Assembly: GCF_032854445.1 (NCBI RefSeq)
Contig: NC_088300.1
Coordinates: 16,189,570-16,253,569 of the forward strand
Length of the DNA: 64,000 bases
Reading direction: 5' to 3'
Source: Liolophura sinensis
Lineage: Eukaryota > Mollusca > Polyplacophora > Chitonida > Chitonidae
Shown: one piece after another, positions 25,201-40,200 of the stretch
How the letters are laid out: each line of letters starts with the position of its first letter
How positions within the stretch are numbered: the stretch's first letter is position 1
Made by a program: the position numbers and the translations under genes
The notes under the pieces: generated by a model
The model's database searches: none
Told to the model about the DNA's origin: nothing
Seen by the model: only the letters and a program-made list of their open reading frames with translations

Positions 25201-28200
25201 CTTCACCAATCCCAAACGAGTTCACTGAAACAACAAGGCAAATCCTCACATCAAAAAACTGGGCATTTCATTACAAAGACATCATTGAAAATATTTTTTG
25301 TTGAGGGGAACCGAACTGATTTTCCTAATTTTACTGGGGTTTTGATGGAAGTTTTTTTTTCGTCTCTGACAATTTCTTTAAAATTCCTATTTCCTTTACT
25401 AATGTCAGACTACAAAACCATTTCCTTATCTACCGACCCTAGTATTTCTGATGGCTTTTACTTTTATTGAATGCCCAAGTGAGACCTCGCCGGGACACTT
25501 TTGTAATCTTTCTATGCCTTGAGAATGAATGTACAGATATGTGTTGTTGGGTTTTTAATGCTGTCCTGAACAATTTTTCACTCATATAATAACGAGGAGT
25601 CATTAGATTTGTTTACATGAACTGTGCCTTCTTGTGGCAGGGTGAGTCCATGCTGCCAAAGTGCTGGCTGCACTGAGGTATCATGCTGAATACACCAGAA
25701 ATGACACTCCGATCACTGAGGTATCATGCTGAATACACCATACATGACACTCCGGTCACTGAGGTATCACGCTGAATACACCAGACAGAACACCCCGGTC
25801 AATGAAGTATTATGCTGAATACACCAGACATGACACCTTGGTAACTGAGGTATCACGCTGAATACACCAGAAATGACACCCCGGTCACTGAGGTATCACG
25901 CTGAATACACCAGACATGACACTCCGGTCACTGAGGTATCATGCTGAATACACCAGACATGACACCTTGGTCAATGAGGTATCACGCTGAATACACCAGA
26001 CATGACACCCCAGTCAATGACGTATCACGCTGAATACACCAGACATGACACCCCGGTCACTGAGGTATCATGCTGAACGCACCAAACATGACACCCCGGT
26101 CAATGAGGTATCACGCTGAATACACCAGATATGACACTCTGGTCACTGAGGTATTATGCTGAATACACCAGACATGACACCCCAGTCAATGAGGTATTAT
26201 GCTGAATACACCAGACATGACACCCCAGTCAATGATGTATCATGCTGAATACACCAGATATGACACCCTGGTCACTGAGGTATTATGCTGAATACACCAG
26301 ACATGACACCTTGGTCAATGAGGTATAACGCTAAATACACCAGACATGACACCTTGATCAATGAGGTATCACGCTAAATACACCAGACATGACACCCCGA
26401 TCACTGAGGTATTATGCTGAATACACCAGACATGACACCCTGGTCACTGAAGTATCATGCTGAATACACCAGACATGACACCCCGGTCAATGAGGTATTG
26501 TGCTGAATACACCAGACATGACACCTTGGTAACTGAGGTATCAAGCTGAATACACCAGACATGACACTCCGGTCACTGAGGTATCAAGCTGAATACACCA
26601 GACATGACACTCCGGTCACTGAGGTATCAAGCTGAATACACCAGACATGACACTCCGGTCACTGAGGTATCATGCTGAATACACCAGACATGACACTCCG
26701 GTCACTGAGGTATCAAGCTGAATACACCAGACATGACACTCCGGTCACTGAGGTATCATGCTGAATACACCAGACAGAACACCCCGGTCAATGAAGTATT
26801 ATGCTGAATACACCAGACATGACACCTTGGTAACTGAGGTATCACGCTGAATACACCAGACATGACACTCTGGTCACTGAGGTATCAAGCTAAATACACC
26901 AGACATGACACTCCGGTCACTGAGGTATCACTCTGAATACACCAGGCATGACACTCCGGTCACTGAGGTATCATGCTGAATACACCAGACATGACACCCC
27001 ATCACTTCATTGTCCTAATATGTCCTGATGAATAGATTCGCTGTTTCTTTTTTCCTCACTGAATACTGATCAAAAATTCCACTCACATCAAGACATTTCC
27101 AATGCTTCGCTTTGCTGATGGAAAGTATTTAAGTTTTTAAAGTTTTTTTGGGGGGGGGGGGATCAAAATGAAGTTACAGATACCTGAAGGTCATCATCAT
27201 CTGGGAATATTTATAGAAATAAAACCATAAAGCTCTTTAACAGATGGCAAATGTTAACAAAAAAAAAATTAAAAAGCAATGAAAATTTAATCTCATCTAT
27301 ATATATCTCTTCATAAAAATTCACTTTATACAGTTAATTATCTTGACTCAAGAACACTTATATCATGGCTGGCGTGAAGCTTTATGGGTGGACAAACACA
27401 GGCAAAGCCTTGAGGAAAACCACTCTGCATCTAATGATTGTCAGGTTTCTGACTTAGAGATGAAGCCAGAGACTGAGGCTAGCAGGAGCAGGATTTGAAC
27501 CCATGTCCTCTTTGGTCAAGGCTAGAAACCATTTATGTGTGCACTCAAGTACTTCATTTACCATAAAAAATTTACGACAAAAAAGTGAACTTTTAGAGGC
27601 AAATAAAGATTACAAACTATAATACTGTTGATGCTAAAACTACATTTTTCCAGTGCGATATCAACCTACCTTCCAAAGACAAATCAAAAGACCTTTTTAA
27701 TATCAACAGAACTCTCGGAATCAAGACAATGAGTAACTTAATAACAGACAAAATTTTAGTTCAAATACAGAGGGCATTTTACATTTCAGTCAGAGCCATA
27801 TTTAATGTAACTATCAAATCCTGGTATTTTAAGTCTGAAAATATAACTGACAGATGCGATAGATGCAATTCAGAGTAAATCTATATTACAATTTCAGAGC
27901 TTGTCACCAAAAAGCACCTTTATTACATTTTGTCTCTTACTGAATGTAAAACATACATCAGTCGAATAACAAACCAATCTGTTATATATAAATGTGTGTT
28001 TAAACATCAATGAGGGCTAAAGGAGAATCTGTATACGTAGATGGCTTACGTGAGTGCAATGTGTTCAGTTATACCGAATGTTGACTTTTCTCCTGCTCAG
28101 TAATTTATCATGCACCATTAGATTGGAACCATTATACTGGGAAGCAGATTATCACAGATATAAAGTGTTATACTAAATAAACACACCACACTATTACTCC

Positions 28201-31200
28201 CTATAACAACAACTAATGTTTTGCAGGACAATGCTGCAACGTTTTTTATAATGCATCATGATGACACATCATGACTGCAATTACTATTACAGAAATTACC
28301 GCATTATACACAGTGGGTATAACAAAATACTAGTATATGGTTTGTACACCCTGACTGTGGGTTCCACAGGGTACATGTGTACGGGTTGATGGATTTCACT
28401 ACATAGCCGAAGTCCAGCGCTCTATCAACTGAGCTTAAAAGGGAAATTCCCCCTAGCCACTGCTAGTATAAGCACTAGAAACTACAGTAGTACTCTGTTA
28501 TGGAACAGCTACCTATAACATCACATCAAATAGCTTACATCTCCCACGCACTATGATCAAAAATCCAATGCTACACTAATTCAATTACTCCTTAACATAT
28601 AAATGCCTTTCTGTCAATAACCTGGTTATGCATGCTTTCATCTGCAGGGCATACTATCAATGTATAGGTCTGTGGTGAAACCTGCTGTAATAACCCTCAG
28701 CCAATACACAGTGTCAATATGGTAGCTCACAAAGCCTGCATTCCTACTGTGGGATAATATGTCCAGTGTGTGGACACACTGTGACGCACACAGAGCAACA
28801 ATCATTCCCCCTCCCTTTCACGTTTCTTGCCAGTGCAGCACAAGAAAAGCCCATCTAATCCTGCAGCTTACCCTTTTTCAGTGGTCCATTCTGGCCAGAG
28901 CCACCTTTGACCTTTGCCGCCCTCGTCGCAGGTGCTGTTGTTGTATCATCATCTGAGGAATCCTCGCTGCTGCTTTCCTCGTGATCCGAGTCAAACGTGT
29001 GACTGGAAGATTGCCGTGGTTTAGTCCGAAAGCACGAGGTCAAGAACGCCGACGGCGAGCAATCACCGTCAAATAGCTTGAACATACCACCCTAAAACTG
29101 TCTGCCTATGTATGTCACACTGAGGGGTTCTATGGGTATAGTACACTAAAGTACATAGATGTACACCATGGCAGACTGACAAAGACCTTAGGTACATGTA
29201 CACCCATGGGGTGGAGGATTAAGACCTAGCCCTGGTGAGCAGCAGACGTTCCATTCAGCCAACTTAGAAACGTGACACAGGCACTTGTGGCACAGGTAAA
29301 CTCCTAAGGTTCTAGCACACCTGGAGATGACGAGACATTACAGGGGCTCACGTTACACTTCTACCACAAACAGGAGTCCTATTACATAGCTCATTAAACA
29401 CTGGCATCAGATTTGGACTGTTTTGGATCTGCGTCACTGATGTGGCCGGGCTATACCACCAAGTGAACCGATAGGCCACATAAGCTTCAGTTGTAGGCAG
29501 CTAGTCAGAGGGTATGGCAAGTGTGTCATAGTGAAGCTCCTTAGGAACTGTGGCACCTCACAGCACTACAGCGGGTACATGGCACACATAACCACAAGCT
29601 GACACAAGACAATGGTAGACCACTTCCCACACACTACACCACTACCACAATAACCTTCAACCACAGTCCATTCACAAACTAGACTCTTGAACATGGTACA
29701 GTATGTTGTCAGGGAGAGAGACATAAAATCAATAGGCAAACGGCGGCGGCTTGGGAGCAGCAGCGACTGGGGCATGCAGGCGTAGCCGCAGTGATCATCC
29801 GTGCTAGCGGGAGACCTGAAAACCAACCACTCTTTCTAGGATTCAATTGGCAATTTGCTGCGTCTTCAGTTTCCCTTGATGTATTGGGCAGATCTGGTCA
29901 CGGAAAGCAGCGTTCCACATCGGAACTGTTGTATTACCCGAATGGGGAGCCATAAAGATCTGTCAATGGCTTAAGTGTTCTCTCCTCGAGCTAACAGAGC
30001 TCTATCACTTCTTCATTGCTTCTGTCGATACCTCATTATCCCAACCTTGTAAATAAAATGTCCCATTGCAGTTCCTCTTGTACTGTATTCAATATACATC
30101 TGGCAGAAAGCTAAGTCACCTTTGTTAAGGTGCACCACAAACTAGTGACACCTATGATCAAAGTCAAACTGACAATACAAGTCTTATGAATTTTTACTCC
30201 AGATCTTTGAAGTATGTTGGCCTTGTGTTCCACTTAAAAGCTTTTTTTTAAATTTTCGATTTCACTCATACCTTTCTCCACTTTTTAGGTGATCCCATAT
30301 TCCTCTCCCACTTTATCATCTACCCATCTCTGAGAGTTTACTGATTTCATTTAATTGGTATAATTTTATTCACCAAAACACCAATCAAATAAATAAATGA
30401 AATGAAATGTTCTAGGGCAATGACAAGAATACAGCCATACAGATTTGATCTATCTTCAGCACCTACATTTCACCCAACTTCCTACCACATATCACCAGTA
30501 CTGCACATACAATTCACTCGCCCCCAGCAATAAACATCCATTTCATCTACTGCCAATAATGCATTTATATTTCACCCATCTCCATTCCCACATCTACCTT
30601 CCACTCGCTTTCTTCCTTGTATCCACCCCCCCTACCCCACCCCATTCCTGCATTTACCTTCCACCTACCTCCATTTCCTGCATCCACATAAAACCCACCC
30701 ACCTCATTCCTGCATCCATCTTCCACCCACCTGCATTCCTATTTCACTCATCTCCATTCCTCTATTCATATTCCACCCACCTCCATTCCTGCACCCACTT
30801 TCCACTCACCTTCATTCTTGCGTTTACCCTCCACCCACCTGCATTCCTGCATCCACATCTCACCCGCCTCCACTCCTGCTTCCACGCCCACCCGCCATCT
30901 TTCCTGCATCCACCTTCCACCCACCCTCCATTCCTGCTTCACACCCACCCGCCATCCTTTCCTGCATCCACCTTCCACCCACCTCCATTCCTGCTTCCAC
31001 ACCCACCCACCATCTTTCCTGCATCCACCTTCCACCCACCTCCATTCCTGCATTCACATTCCACCCATTTCCATTCCTAAATCCACATTCCACCTTGCTT
31101 CATTCCTACCCATTTTCACCCACTTTCTTGATCCACCTTCCACCCATCTCTTTTCCTGCACCCACATTCTACCTGCCTCCATTCCTGCCTCCACCCTCCT

Positions 31201-34200
31201 GTCCACTTCCAATCCTGCAGCCACATTGCACCTAACTGCATTCCTGCATCCACTTTCCATCCACCTCCATTCCTGCATTCATATTCCACCCATCTCCATT
31301 CCTACATTTACCTTCCACCCACACCATTTCTGTATCCACCTTCCATGCACCCCCATTCATATTCCACCCATCTCCATTCCTACATTTACCTTCCACCCAC
31401 CTCCATTCCTGCATCTGCAAGGCCTCACAACCTCCATTCCTACGTCCAGCATTCAACCCGCCTTCATTTCTGCATCCACCTTCCACCATTCCTGTATTTG
31501 CCTTTCCTTGCTGCACCTCCATTTCCTCACTTCCTGTACTGCACCTACACCCATCCACCCACCCCTACCCATTTCCAGTACTGCACCTACATTTTCCCTC
31601 ACTTCCTGTAATGCACCTACACCCACCCACTCCCACCCATTTCCAGTACTGCATATGCAGTTTCCTATCTCCAATACTGCATCCGACTCCATCTGCCTTC
31701 AGTATGGCAACTGCTTTTTCCCTCACCTCCAGGACTGCACCTATATTTAACCACCTCCAGTACTGCACTGTCACTGGCAATGTGGTACTCCACACTGATA
31801 CATCTCACTTATTAAGCATGTCACTCATAATTAATTGTCACATTCAGTCTTTACAATAAATATCATTCCCCTATTTTATGCAGCCTAAGCGCCACACCCC
31901 ATAGCTCATTGAATAAAACATACCTTTCAATCTCATTAAGTGCAACCTTCATACCTTGTACATTATTACTGCATTCCATTAAGGAACCTTAAACAGCCTG
32001 TATAGAATCCATGCATACTTCACCTTTTGGTCAGCATTAGCCCACATTGTGTCATAAAATCAAAGCCAGACAGTATCACACCCACAAATAAACTACAAGA
32101 CAGTACCGCATTCAACAGTGTAGAGATGAATGGAATGCAGAGATATGGCGCAATCTTTCAAAAAGTTCACTTATATATGTAGATATATGCCTCTTGCCAG
32201 CAGTGCCAGCAAGATAATTGTCCAATGGCAATGTCATCAAAAGTTCACTGGGCTACTGAACTGATCAATATCTCCCAAGTCTTGTGCCAGCAGTGTCTCA
32301 CTGTTAAGGTCATATATAAGCTGTATATATGTACACACATACTGTGCCAAGCCTCTCTGTTGCCTATTAAGTAATGCATTGGTAGAGATTAGTTTCCATG
32401 CAGAACAAGGGAAATACTCACTCCACCATGTAACAGGTAAACTGCTGTTTAAAGCAGGATGAGTTGGTTTCCCTTATTCTACCACAAAAATACAGGCATT
32501 TCATAAAAAAACTAAAAGTACACAACTGTCATCATTATTTTGTGTATTTGGGGCAAAACAAACATAACAAAAAAAATACCAGCTTGACAGCAACAAACGG
32601 CCATACATAAGGTAAAAAGAGTCTATCACCAATACAAATAAAACTGCAAAACTTCTGCGCATGACTGAAACACATGTTGGCAAAATGCCAGATCAGCCTC
32701 ACCAGCAGCTGTATCTAAGAATTACAGGCTGTCTTGGTCTTATTGGAGGTGACAGGTTTTACTGACATGTTTTGTCCCATTAAGGAACCCTGTGGATTAA
32801 ATTGCGCCTGTTGTCTGGGTACACAGGATTGATATATCAGTTATCGCAAGGTCCCCAGGCTTTATTTAGAAGACAGGGTAATAATAGGGTTAGGATGATG
32901 TAACATCTGAGCAAAATAGCATGCGAGTTTTATGTACTGAATTGCCACGATAAGGCCGTAATACTAGTGCCGATGTGACGTTAAACCATTACCATAGATT
33001 AATTATTTAATGACTAGAAAATGACTCAACAGCAACTGTAGTTATATACAATGTCTATAAGGCTTATTTTATCATCAGTGTGATTATACAAGATAATTTT
33101 CAATAAAATTTACTAAAATCTAAAACAACAATAACATCTGTCTATTTAAAGCTCTAAAAATGTTTAACTGAATATATGCTATGTTCCGTCACAGGTAGAC
33201 AGAAAAGATATACATGTATTGTTATGTGACAAACATTATAGTCTGAACTGATCAGTGATTGGGCCGACTTGTTTTTTGGCAATAAGTCAGGGCCTTTGAG
33301 TATCAAAAATATGTGTTTATATTACACTTTGCATTCTAATCACACATGTAGTATTTGCAGTTCCCAAAAAACAAAAAGCACCACCAAAACTGAAGTATTA
33401 ACTGACACACGTGGATATCTTGTCATATTGCATATTATAATATGGTATAAAATATATCACATTCAGTGATGTAATGATTCTTTAAACTGTCAAGGTGTCT
33501 CAAGTATTGCTCATATTTACTGAGGATCATTATCTTTTATGTCATAATTTCATGATGATAATGAACAATGGTCTTCAAACAACTTGAATATAACATAACT
33601 CCAAGAAACTGTACAGAAAAAACCTTGATGGCTGCGAAATAAAACGCCAGGGGAAAATGGCAGAGAGATTTCCTAAGTATTACATTGATCTGTATCAATC
33701 TTAAACCGAGAGCGACAAATATCGGCCGCACCACTGTGAACTTTTCTGTGTCTTAAGCTATCAAGGATATGCATCACACACATATACACACAATTACCAT
33801 TAATCAATATTATACATTTCAGGTTTGCTCATATTTCAAAATAGCCTATCCCTATCTCAAAGTGGAATCAACAAACCAAAGCTTCATCACCCATTGCCAC
33901 ATGTGGTCTACTGCACACTCTGATAGATAGCACAATTTTCCAGTCCTTCTGTCCCCTTCTCCCCCATTTTCTCCTGCTACAAATTAAGACACATTAGTAT
34001 TCCAGATAGACAGGCCTTTATTTTTAGGTGATTAAGTGTAGCCTTCAGGATTACAGAGGAGTTTTCAATGTTAACTGACCATTTCTTGTATCTCTCATTA
34101 GGATAGTGAATAATTTCATTGGGTTTTTCAGATTTTAGATTATTTCAGCCTTATTCAGAGGCCTAGCTACAGTATTTATCCACTCTCTTATTTACCATAA

Positions 34201-37200
34201 TATCAGAGCTCAAAGCTGGGGTTAAACCAAGAGTAAAGTTGGCATGAATATTTCAAGAGTGGAGAGAATTTATCACAACAACTGTTGCATGATTTTCTTT
34301 CAAAGACCACAAAGGAAATGGGAACAGCTGATCGAGAGCTGCAGCGGGGTGCTGGGGTGGGGGTGGGGTGGTTGCGGGGGGGGGGGGGGGGGGGGGGGTT
34401 GGGGGGAGGGGTGTGCATCAGGGTGTGTTGAGTATTAGGCAATCTAGACTCATCAAATCATTTAGTTGGCTCACTGCCAAACACCTGGCTTATATATATT
34501 TCACCTGGTTATATATATTTCTACTCAGTATATTATTATATAAAGACAACAATGCCATGCACTCGTCACTTGACTAGTTCCAAATTCACTTCACAATAAT
34601 CTGGCCTCATCAGCTTTATTCCCCCCGCCAACCCACCCCAAAAAAAAATTATAACAAAAAAAAAACAACAAATGTACATGTAGGTTTCACTTTGCTAACT
34701 GCAGGTAAAAAGTTCTTTGATCCATCGCAATAAAGAGCAAAGGAAAATTCAGGAGTTATTTATCCATACCCGTAAAACATAAATAACACATTTAACATTT
34801 TCAAGAGTCCTTCCATACAAGACACACCAGGAGTTTAATCACCTGGACAATATTTTGTCCCTTATAAAGGTTAGTCTTTGTGCCTCAGGCAAACTTTGCC
34901 CTCGACATTTTTGCTGAAATAAAATTTCCTTGGGATCAATGTCAATCCAAAGTTCATAACTACATGTATGAGAATAGAGATTTCTGTTGCAGCTCCACAT
35001 CACCATGGATACTGGACATTCATATCTTCCAAGCTCCCATTTCATCATGATGTGTATCACACTTTGACATACAGCTAACATTGAAACCAGGGTTGAAGTT
35101 TACAGAAGTAGATATTGTCCACATGCAGATGAGCTTTTATTGTGTCCCAAAGGCCTAAACCACTCACTAGACAAATATATCCTCTTCTTCTGAAGTTTTA
35201 TCTTAACATTAGGTTTGCACTTTATTTCTGTGTAACATCCAGCTCATTTAAGATTTCTGTTCCATAAATGTGAAGCTGTGGTACTGTGTGGTCCCCAACA
35301 GATAGCAATCCAAGCAGAAAGTCAGTCAGATAAATAGGATGTCTCCTTAGCAGAGCCAAAGGAAATGGGGATTCAATTGTGTGGAGAAGACGGATTCCGG
35401 AGTGGAAACAATAATGGTTGATTCAGAGGAGTGTTTTGGCAGACATCTGACAGTTGGCAAGCTGCTGTAATTCCACTTCCTTTGGAGGCATGGCAATCTG
35501 GATGGCTGTTTAAATCCCCTCAAGGATGTGTATCAGAATCTGAACTACTAGTGTCAGTCTTTGAGTTTTCTGAGTGGGTGAAAAGAAATACACAAAACAC
35601 TACTACATCAAGAAGATATATTGATACACAGACATGCAAAACATAACAAAAATACTTAAAAAAAACAACACAATAATTACATTAATATTCATGCTTAATG
35701 GAAGTTCGGATTGTACATAACTTTCTCTCAGCAAGATTGCACTTAATTTACTTTTTGTTTTACCTAAAATGTCTCATTTATTCCAAGAAAAGAATAAAAA
35801 AAGATCCCCAAAGGTATTTGGTACTAAAATTCCTCTTGGTTTCAGGGTTACTGAACTGTAAAAATTCAACAAAGTACTGTCAACAATGTTGAACTTTGCA
35901 GACTTATCACAAGGTGAGTCTGAAATTACTGGGAAAATTTTAACATGAATATGTTTCTATCCTATCACTTTTTATGACATGTCACTTGAATTCTGCCACC
36001 ACAAAGAACATTGGGACATTAGTCCCACGCAAAAGGCCAACCTCACACAGTTATCAATGTCTTCATTACCTTAAAGACAACGGAAATTATTGGAAAATAC
36101 TTACCCGTACTACATTTTAACAAGAAAATGGCTAGTAAGGGCACCAAATAAAAATGACTGATTATTAGAGTACATGTATGTTTTATGAGATTTTTGACTA
36201 CATATTTTGTCACCTGTCATGTTTTTAAAATGAAACTAACCCAATCTCCTTTATCAAAATACTAAGAGCACTTACACATGACAGCTAACATGAAGGCTAA
36301 GTCTTAATTCATAGTGATTATAGTCAAGAACCTCATCCTCAACCAAAAACCTCTTCAACTTCCCAACAAAACAAAATGAATCCCATGCAAAGGATGATCA
36401 GACAGAACAAAAATCCTCCAGCAGTGAAAACCAATGAAATTTCTCGGCAGCACATGGACAGATAAACATATTTCAAAAGACATATTTTTGATGACCAAAA
36501 ACTGTACAGATATTGAAGTAGGCATTCAACAAAAGTGCATGTTACAGTGCTCATGCAAATACAGTTGTGTTCATGATATTCTGGATAATGTGTAACTAAG
36601 AATGCGGAGACCACTCTGTCTGGAAGCCTTAGCATTCATTTTGCTAGATTGCAAGAAAATACTAAAATAATAAATAAATGCTGCAGAGTAAACGTGGTCA
36701 TTTCTATATACATTCTAGGATGAGTGAAGCAGCACTTGCTGGCCTTTCAGGGCATGCTGTTATGTTATACCATTCTTTGCTAGACATACATTCTTTTGAC
36801 TTTCACCTTACTACTTGTGTAAGACCTCTGTGGTTGGTAATAAAACACATCAGGCAAAGCCACTGGTTATCAGAAACAATGGTCACATCAGAAAAAAATA
36901 GCTTATATGTCACAAAGTCAACAGCAAGAGACAAACTCCATTGTTATCAGTAACAAACAATTCTATGATTTATCAGTAACAAACAAATTTGATTATCTAT
37001 AGCCGCATCACTCAAATATCTGATCTCATCCCTTAAGTTTCTGATTCACAGCAATCAAGTTTCAGGTGCCCAAAACAGTCAACTATCTGGATATCAAGTT
37101 TCTGTATATTATCAATGGACGTCTTGATGTATGGCTAATATTCACAGATACGTCTGTTATCAACACAGCTTTAGTTACATCATCACTAACTCAACTATCA

Positions 37201-40200
37201 TGTATTGTTCAGGCTAGTCACTTATTACTCAACAGACACCCTTTATTATGAGCAAATGCTGTGTACACACAAAGTACACTGATACCTGAAAAATGCCAAG
37301 ATCACCAAATAAAGGTCAACAATCCTTGTAGATACTGTAACTCTTCAACAAGTTTGCAAGGTGTTTATATACAAGCATATTCTGAAGCCATTATTCTATG
37401 TAGACTGATAAAATTATACTTTTTGTGGGACATTGCGTCCAAAATCCAATTTAAAGAGTACATAGATCACTCTGCTCTTTCATATGCGCAAAGGTTGATT
37501 GATTTATTTATTTATTTGATCGGTGTTTTACGCTTATTTCACTTATACGATGGCGGCCAGCATTATGGTGGGAGGAAACCAGGCAGCGCCAGGGAAAACC
37601 CACGACCAATCCGCATTTTGCTGGCAGCCCTTCCCACAACCGGCCGGAGAGGAAGCCAGCATGAGCTGGACTTAAATTCACAGGGACCGCATTGGTGAGA
37701 GGCTCCTGAGTCATTACGCTGCGCTAGTGCGCTAACCAACAGGGCCACGGAGGCCCCCTGCAAAGGCTGAGGAATTAAGGGTAACAGAATGTAAAGTGTT
37801 CTGTGTCTTCTTATCTCTAGAGGAACATAGCACCTTTAAAGACTGGATCAGCATCTCCCTAGCTCCAGAACCATTAGCTTTCCACAATGAGTGACATATC
37901 TCTAAATGTCTTTATTGAGCCTGGTAGGTTCATAAATATTTGATGCCACGGGTCGTCAGCAGTATTCAGCCAGCTGACATTTCATGCCGTCATTCATCTC
38001 TAAATTGATTTTTTATACACGCAATTCGGCGGTTATTTGCTCGGTAGTTCACGCACAGCCTGTAAAAGGTGCCCAATTCTTCCACAGGGAGTGACCCAAC
38101 CACATTATAATTTAATCTATCTCGTTATTTAATGTGGCAGACTTTCTTTCTCGAACTTGGCAAATTTCAAACTCATCCTTTTCACACATTCCTGCACAGG
38201 ACTGAACATTGTAGAGCAAATTAAGGCTATATTTCACTGTCAGTTTGAGTATATCTCATCACACAGCAACACAGAGTAGCCTCTGTCATTCATCACCTGG
38301 GTCTTGTTCAGTGTCGGCCTTTCAGGAGCCGACTTTACACAGGTAATTCTCCTAAATCCTAAGGAATTGTTTCTGGGAGACCTAAAATGGTCTCTGTCAA
38401 TGTGATGGATCGCCTCCCTTGCACAGGTCTTCACACTGTCAATGCTGCTCAGTTTTTCTGCCATTTAAACTGTATCAAATCGGCCACCCAACACCCAGAG
38501 GAAAACCAAATCAGACAGAACAAAATATCCCCTCTACAACTACAAACAATGGACCACACAAGCATATCTGAAAAAACACAAAAAAAAACATCCCATCCTT
38601 TTCCTCCTATCATTTTGATATTTTGGATTCCGTTGCAAATTAGGCAGAAGATAATGAAATGTTTGCTGGCTTGTGGACAATCCTAGGAGCTTGTTCCTGG
38701 AATGTTCCATCCAAATCTCTGTGTACATTGCCAACACCTACAGGATTTTATGTATCACTCCCAAATCCCTGATAACTTACTGGGACATGTGCCAGCCTGG
38801 GAGTGACTTACAGTGACTCGCAGTCAAAGTAACAAAATAAATGTCTAGTACAAACTCTTTATTACTTTCTACAGTTGACATAGCTTGGGTAATGTCCAAT
38901 TTCAATGGATCCAAAGCTCGGATGATTCTTGACTTAATGGTACAAGTAGTTCATTTAGCCACGGCTACAGTATATTTCACTTCATAAGCATAACATGGAC
39001 ATTTCCAGGAGGGCATTGTACATGTACGTTAAAGACACGGTGTAACACCAGTGAATTTCTATGAAAATAAGATTACTGCAGTTCAGACTGGTGAAATGAG
39101 GCTGAGGTTGAGGTTGGTCTGAGGGAGGGGGGCAGGTGGTGGTTTGAAGGCTATAAGTGGCTTTCACTAACATCAAATAAAAAAAGGCACATCCAAACCC
39201 ATACCCCTCAGCCCTCTCAGTTCTATTCCTCTCTCTAAAATGGAAAGCAGCGGTGAAACTTCAGCAGCTCAAGGCAGGTGGCGCCTGATCTGGTCACCAG
39301 GTGTCGCTTGTGTATATAGCTTTGGGCAATTCTTGCTGTTGCCACGACAGATTCAAGCCCAAGTTTGAGAACTGGGTCATTAAATCAAACAAACATTTGT
39401 CTCATCCAGTTGTAAGTAAATGTTTATTCTGTTGTGATTGCATCTCCCAACTGTCATACAACAGGTGGAAATATGTGTCTATTTTCTATCAATTTTGCGC
39501 AGCAGAATTCAAACAAATTTCGCTTTGCGCTTTTGTGTAGTGTAGTAAGTAAGTAATAAGTAAATAATTATGCAAATTTTACGACAGCTATTCTAAATAT
39601 TTCCCAAAGTACTCACTTCAACTTAAAACAGGAGAAAACTTTTTGTCTCCACATCCAACAAGATATTCCTAACAGTTCCCTTTCTAACAAATATTCTTCT
39701 GAAAGGCCTTCTTGCATGTTTTTAGGATACAAAATCCAGGCAAATTCAAAATAGCCTTGGTTACCATGGCAACTGCCAATATGAATAAACAACGCTGGTC
39801 AGGTCTATATGATATGACTAAAAGTAATTGGACAATTTTTATGTCACCTTTACCATAACCTTAACATGGCCTGGACACTGCCTTGAACTGCTGGAGAAGC
39901 TATGAACTCCCATTGCATGCACAAACAATGTAAGTGCACCAAGAATCAACAACCCAATCATAGAATGTCAGAGGGAGGTAAGGAAACTTTGTACTCACCT
40001 AGCTTTTTCTTTCTGTCGGACTGCTTCACTGGCTCAAGAAGCCGATGCCGTCACAGTTCATGAAGCAGAGCGCTTTGTTCAGGAACAAGAACACCACAAT
40101 GAGGAGAACGGCGAAGGCAGCAACGGCAGCAAGGAAAGCAATGGCTTCCACGGGGACTGAAAAAACAAGGAAAACCAATGTTGCTAAATGTTTGTACAAA

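Noticed and set aside
25673-27000. CRISPR-like array
   Set aside because: Units are directly joined with no unique spacers, and the setting is an animal intron.
23865-28448. Functional tRNA genes
   Set aside because: Box A/B-like sequences are present but stems do not pair well and they sit in SINE-like contexts.
30445-31750. ORFs of 211 and 310 codons on the plus strand
   Set aside because: They lie wholly in the pyrimidine-rich repeat; composition is Pro, Ser, His and Thr only, and several frames are open at once.
37261-37763. ORFs of 145, 68 and 66 codons
   Set aside because: The parts with apparent motifs are the SINE at 37497-37757.
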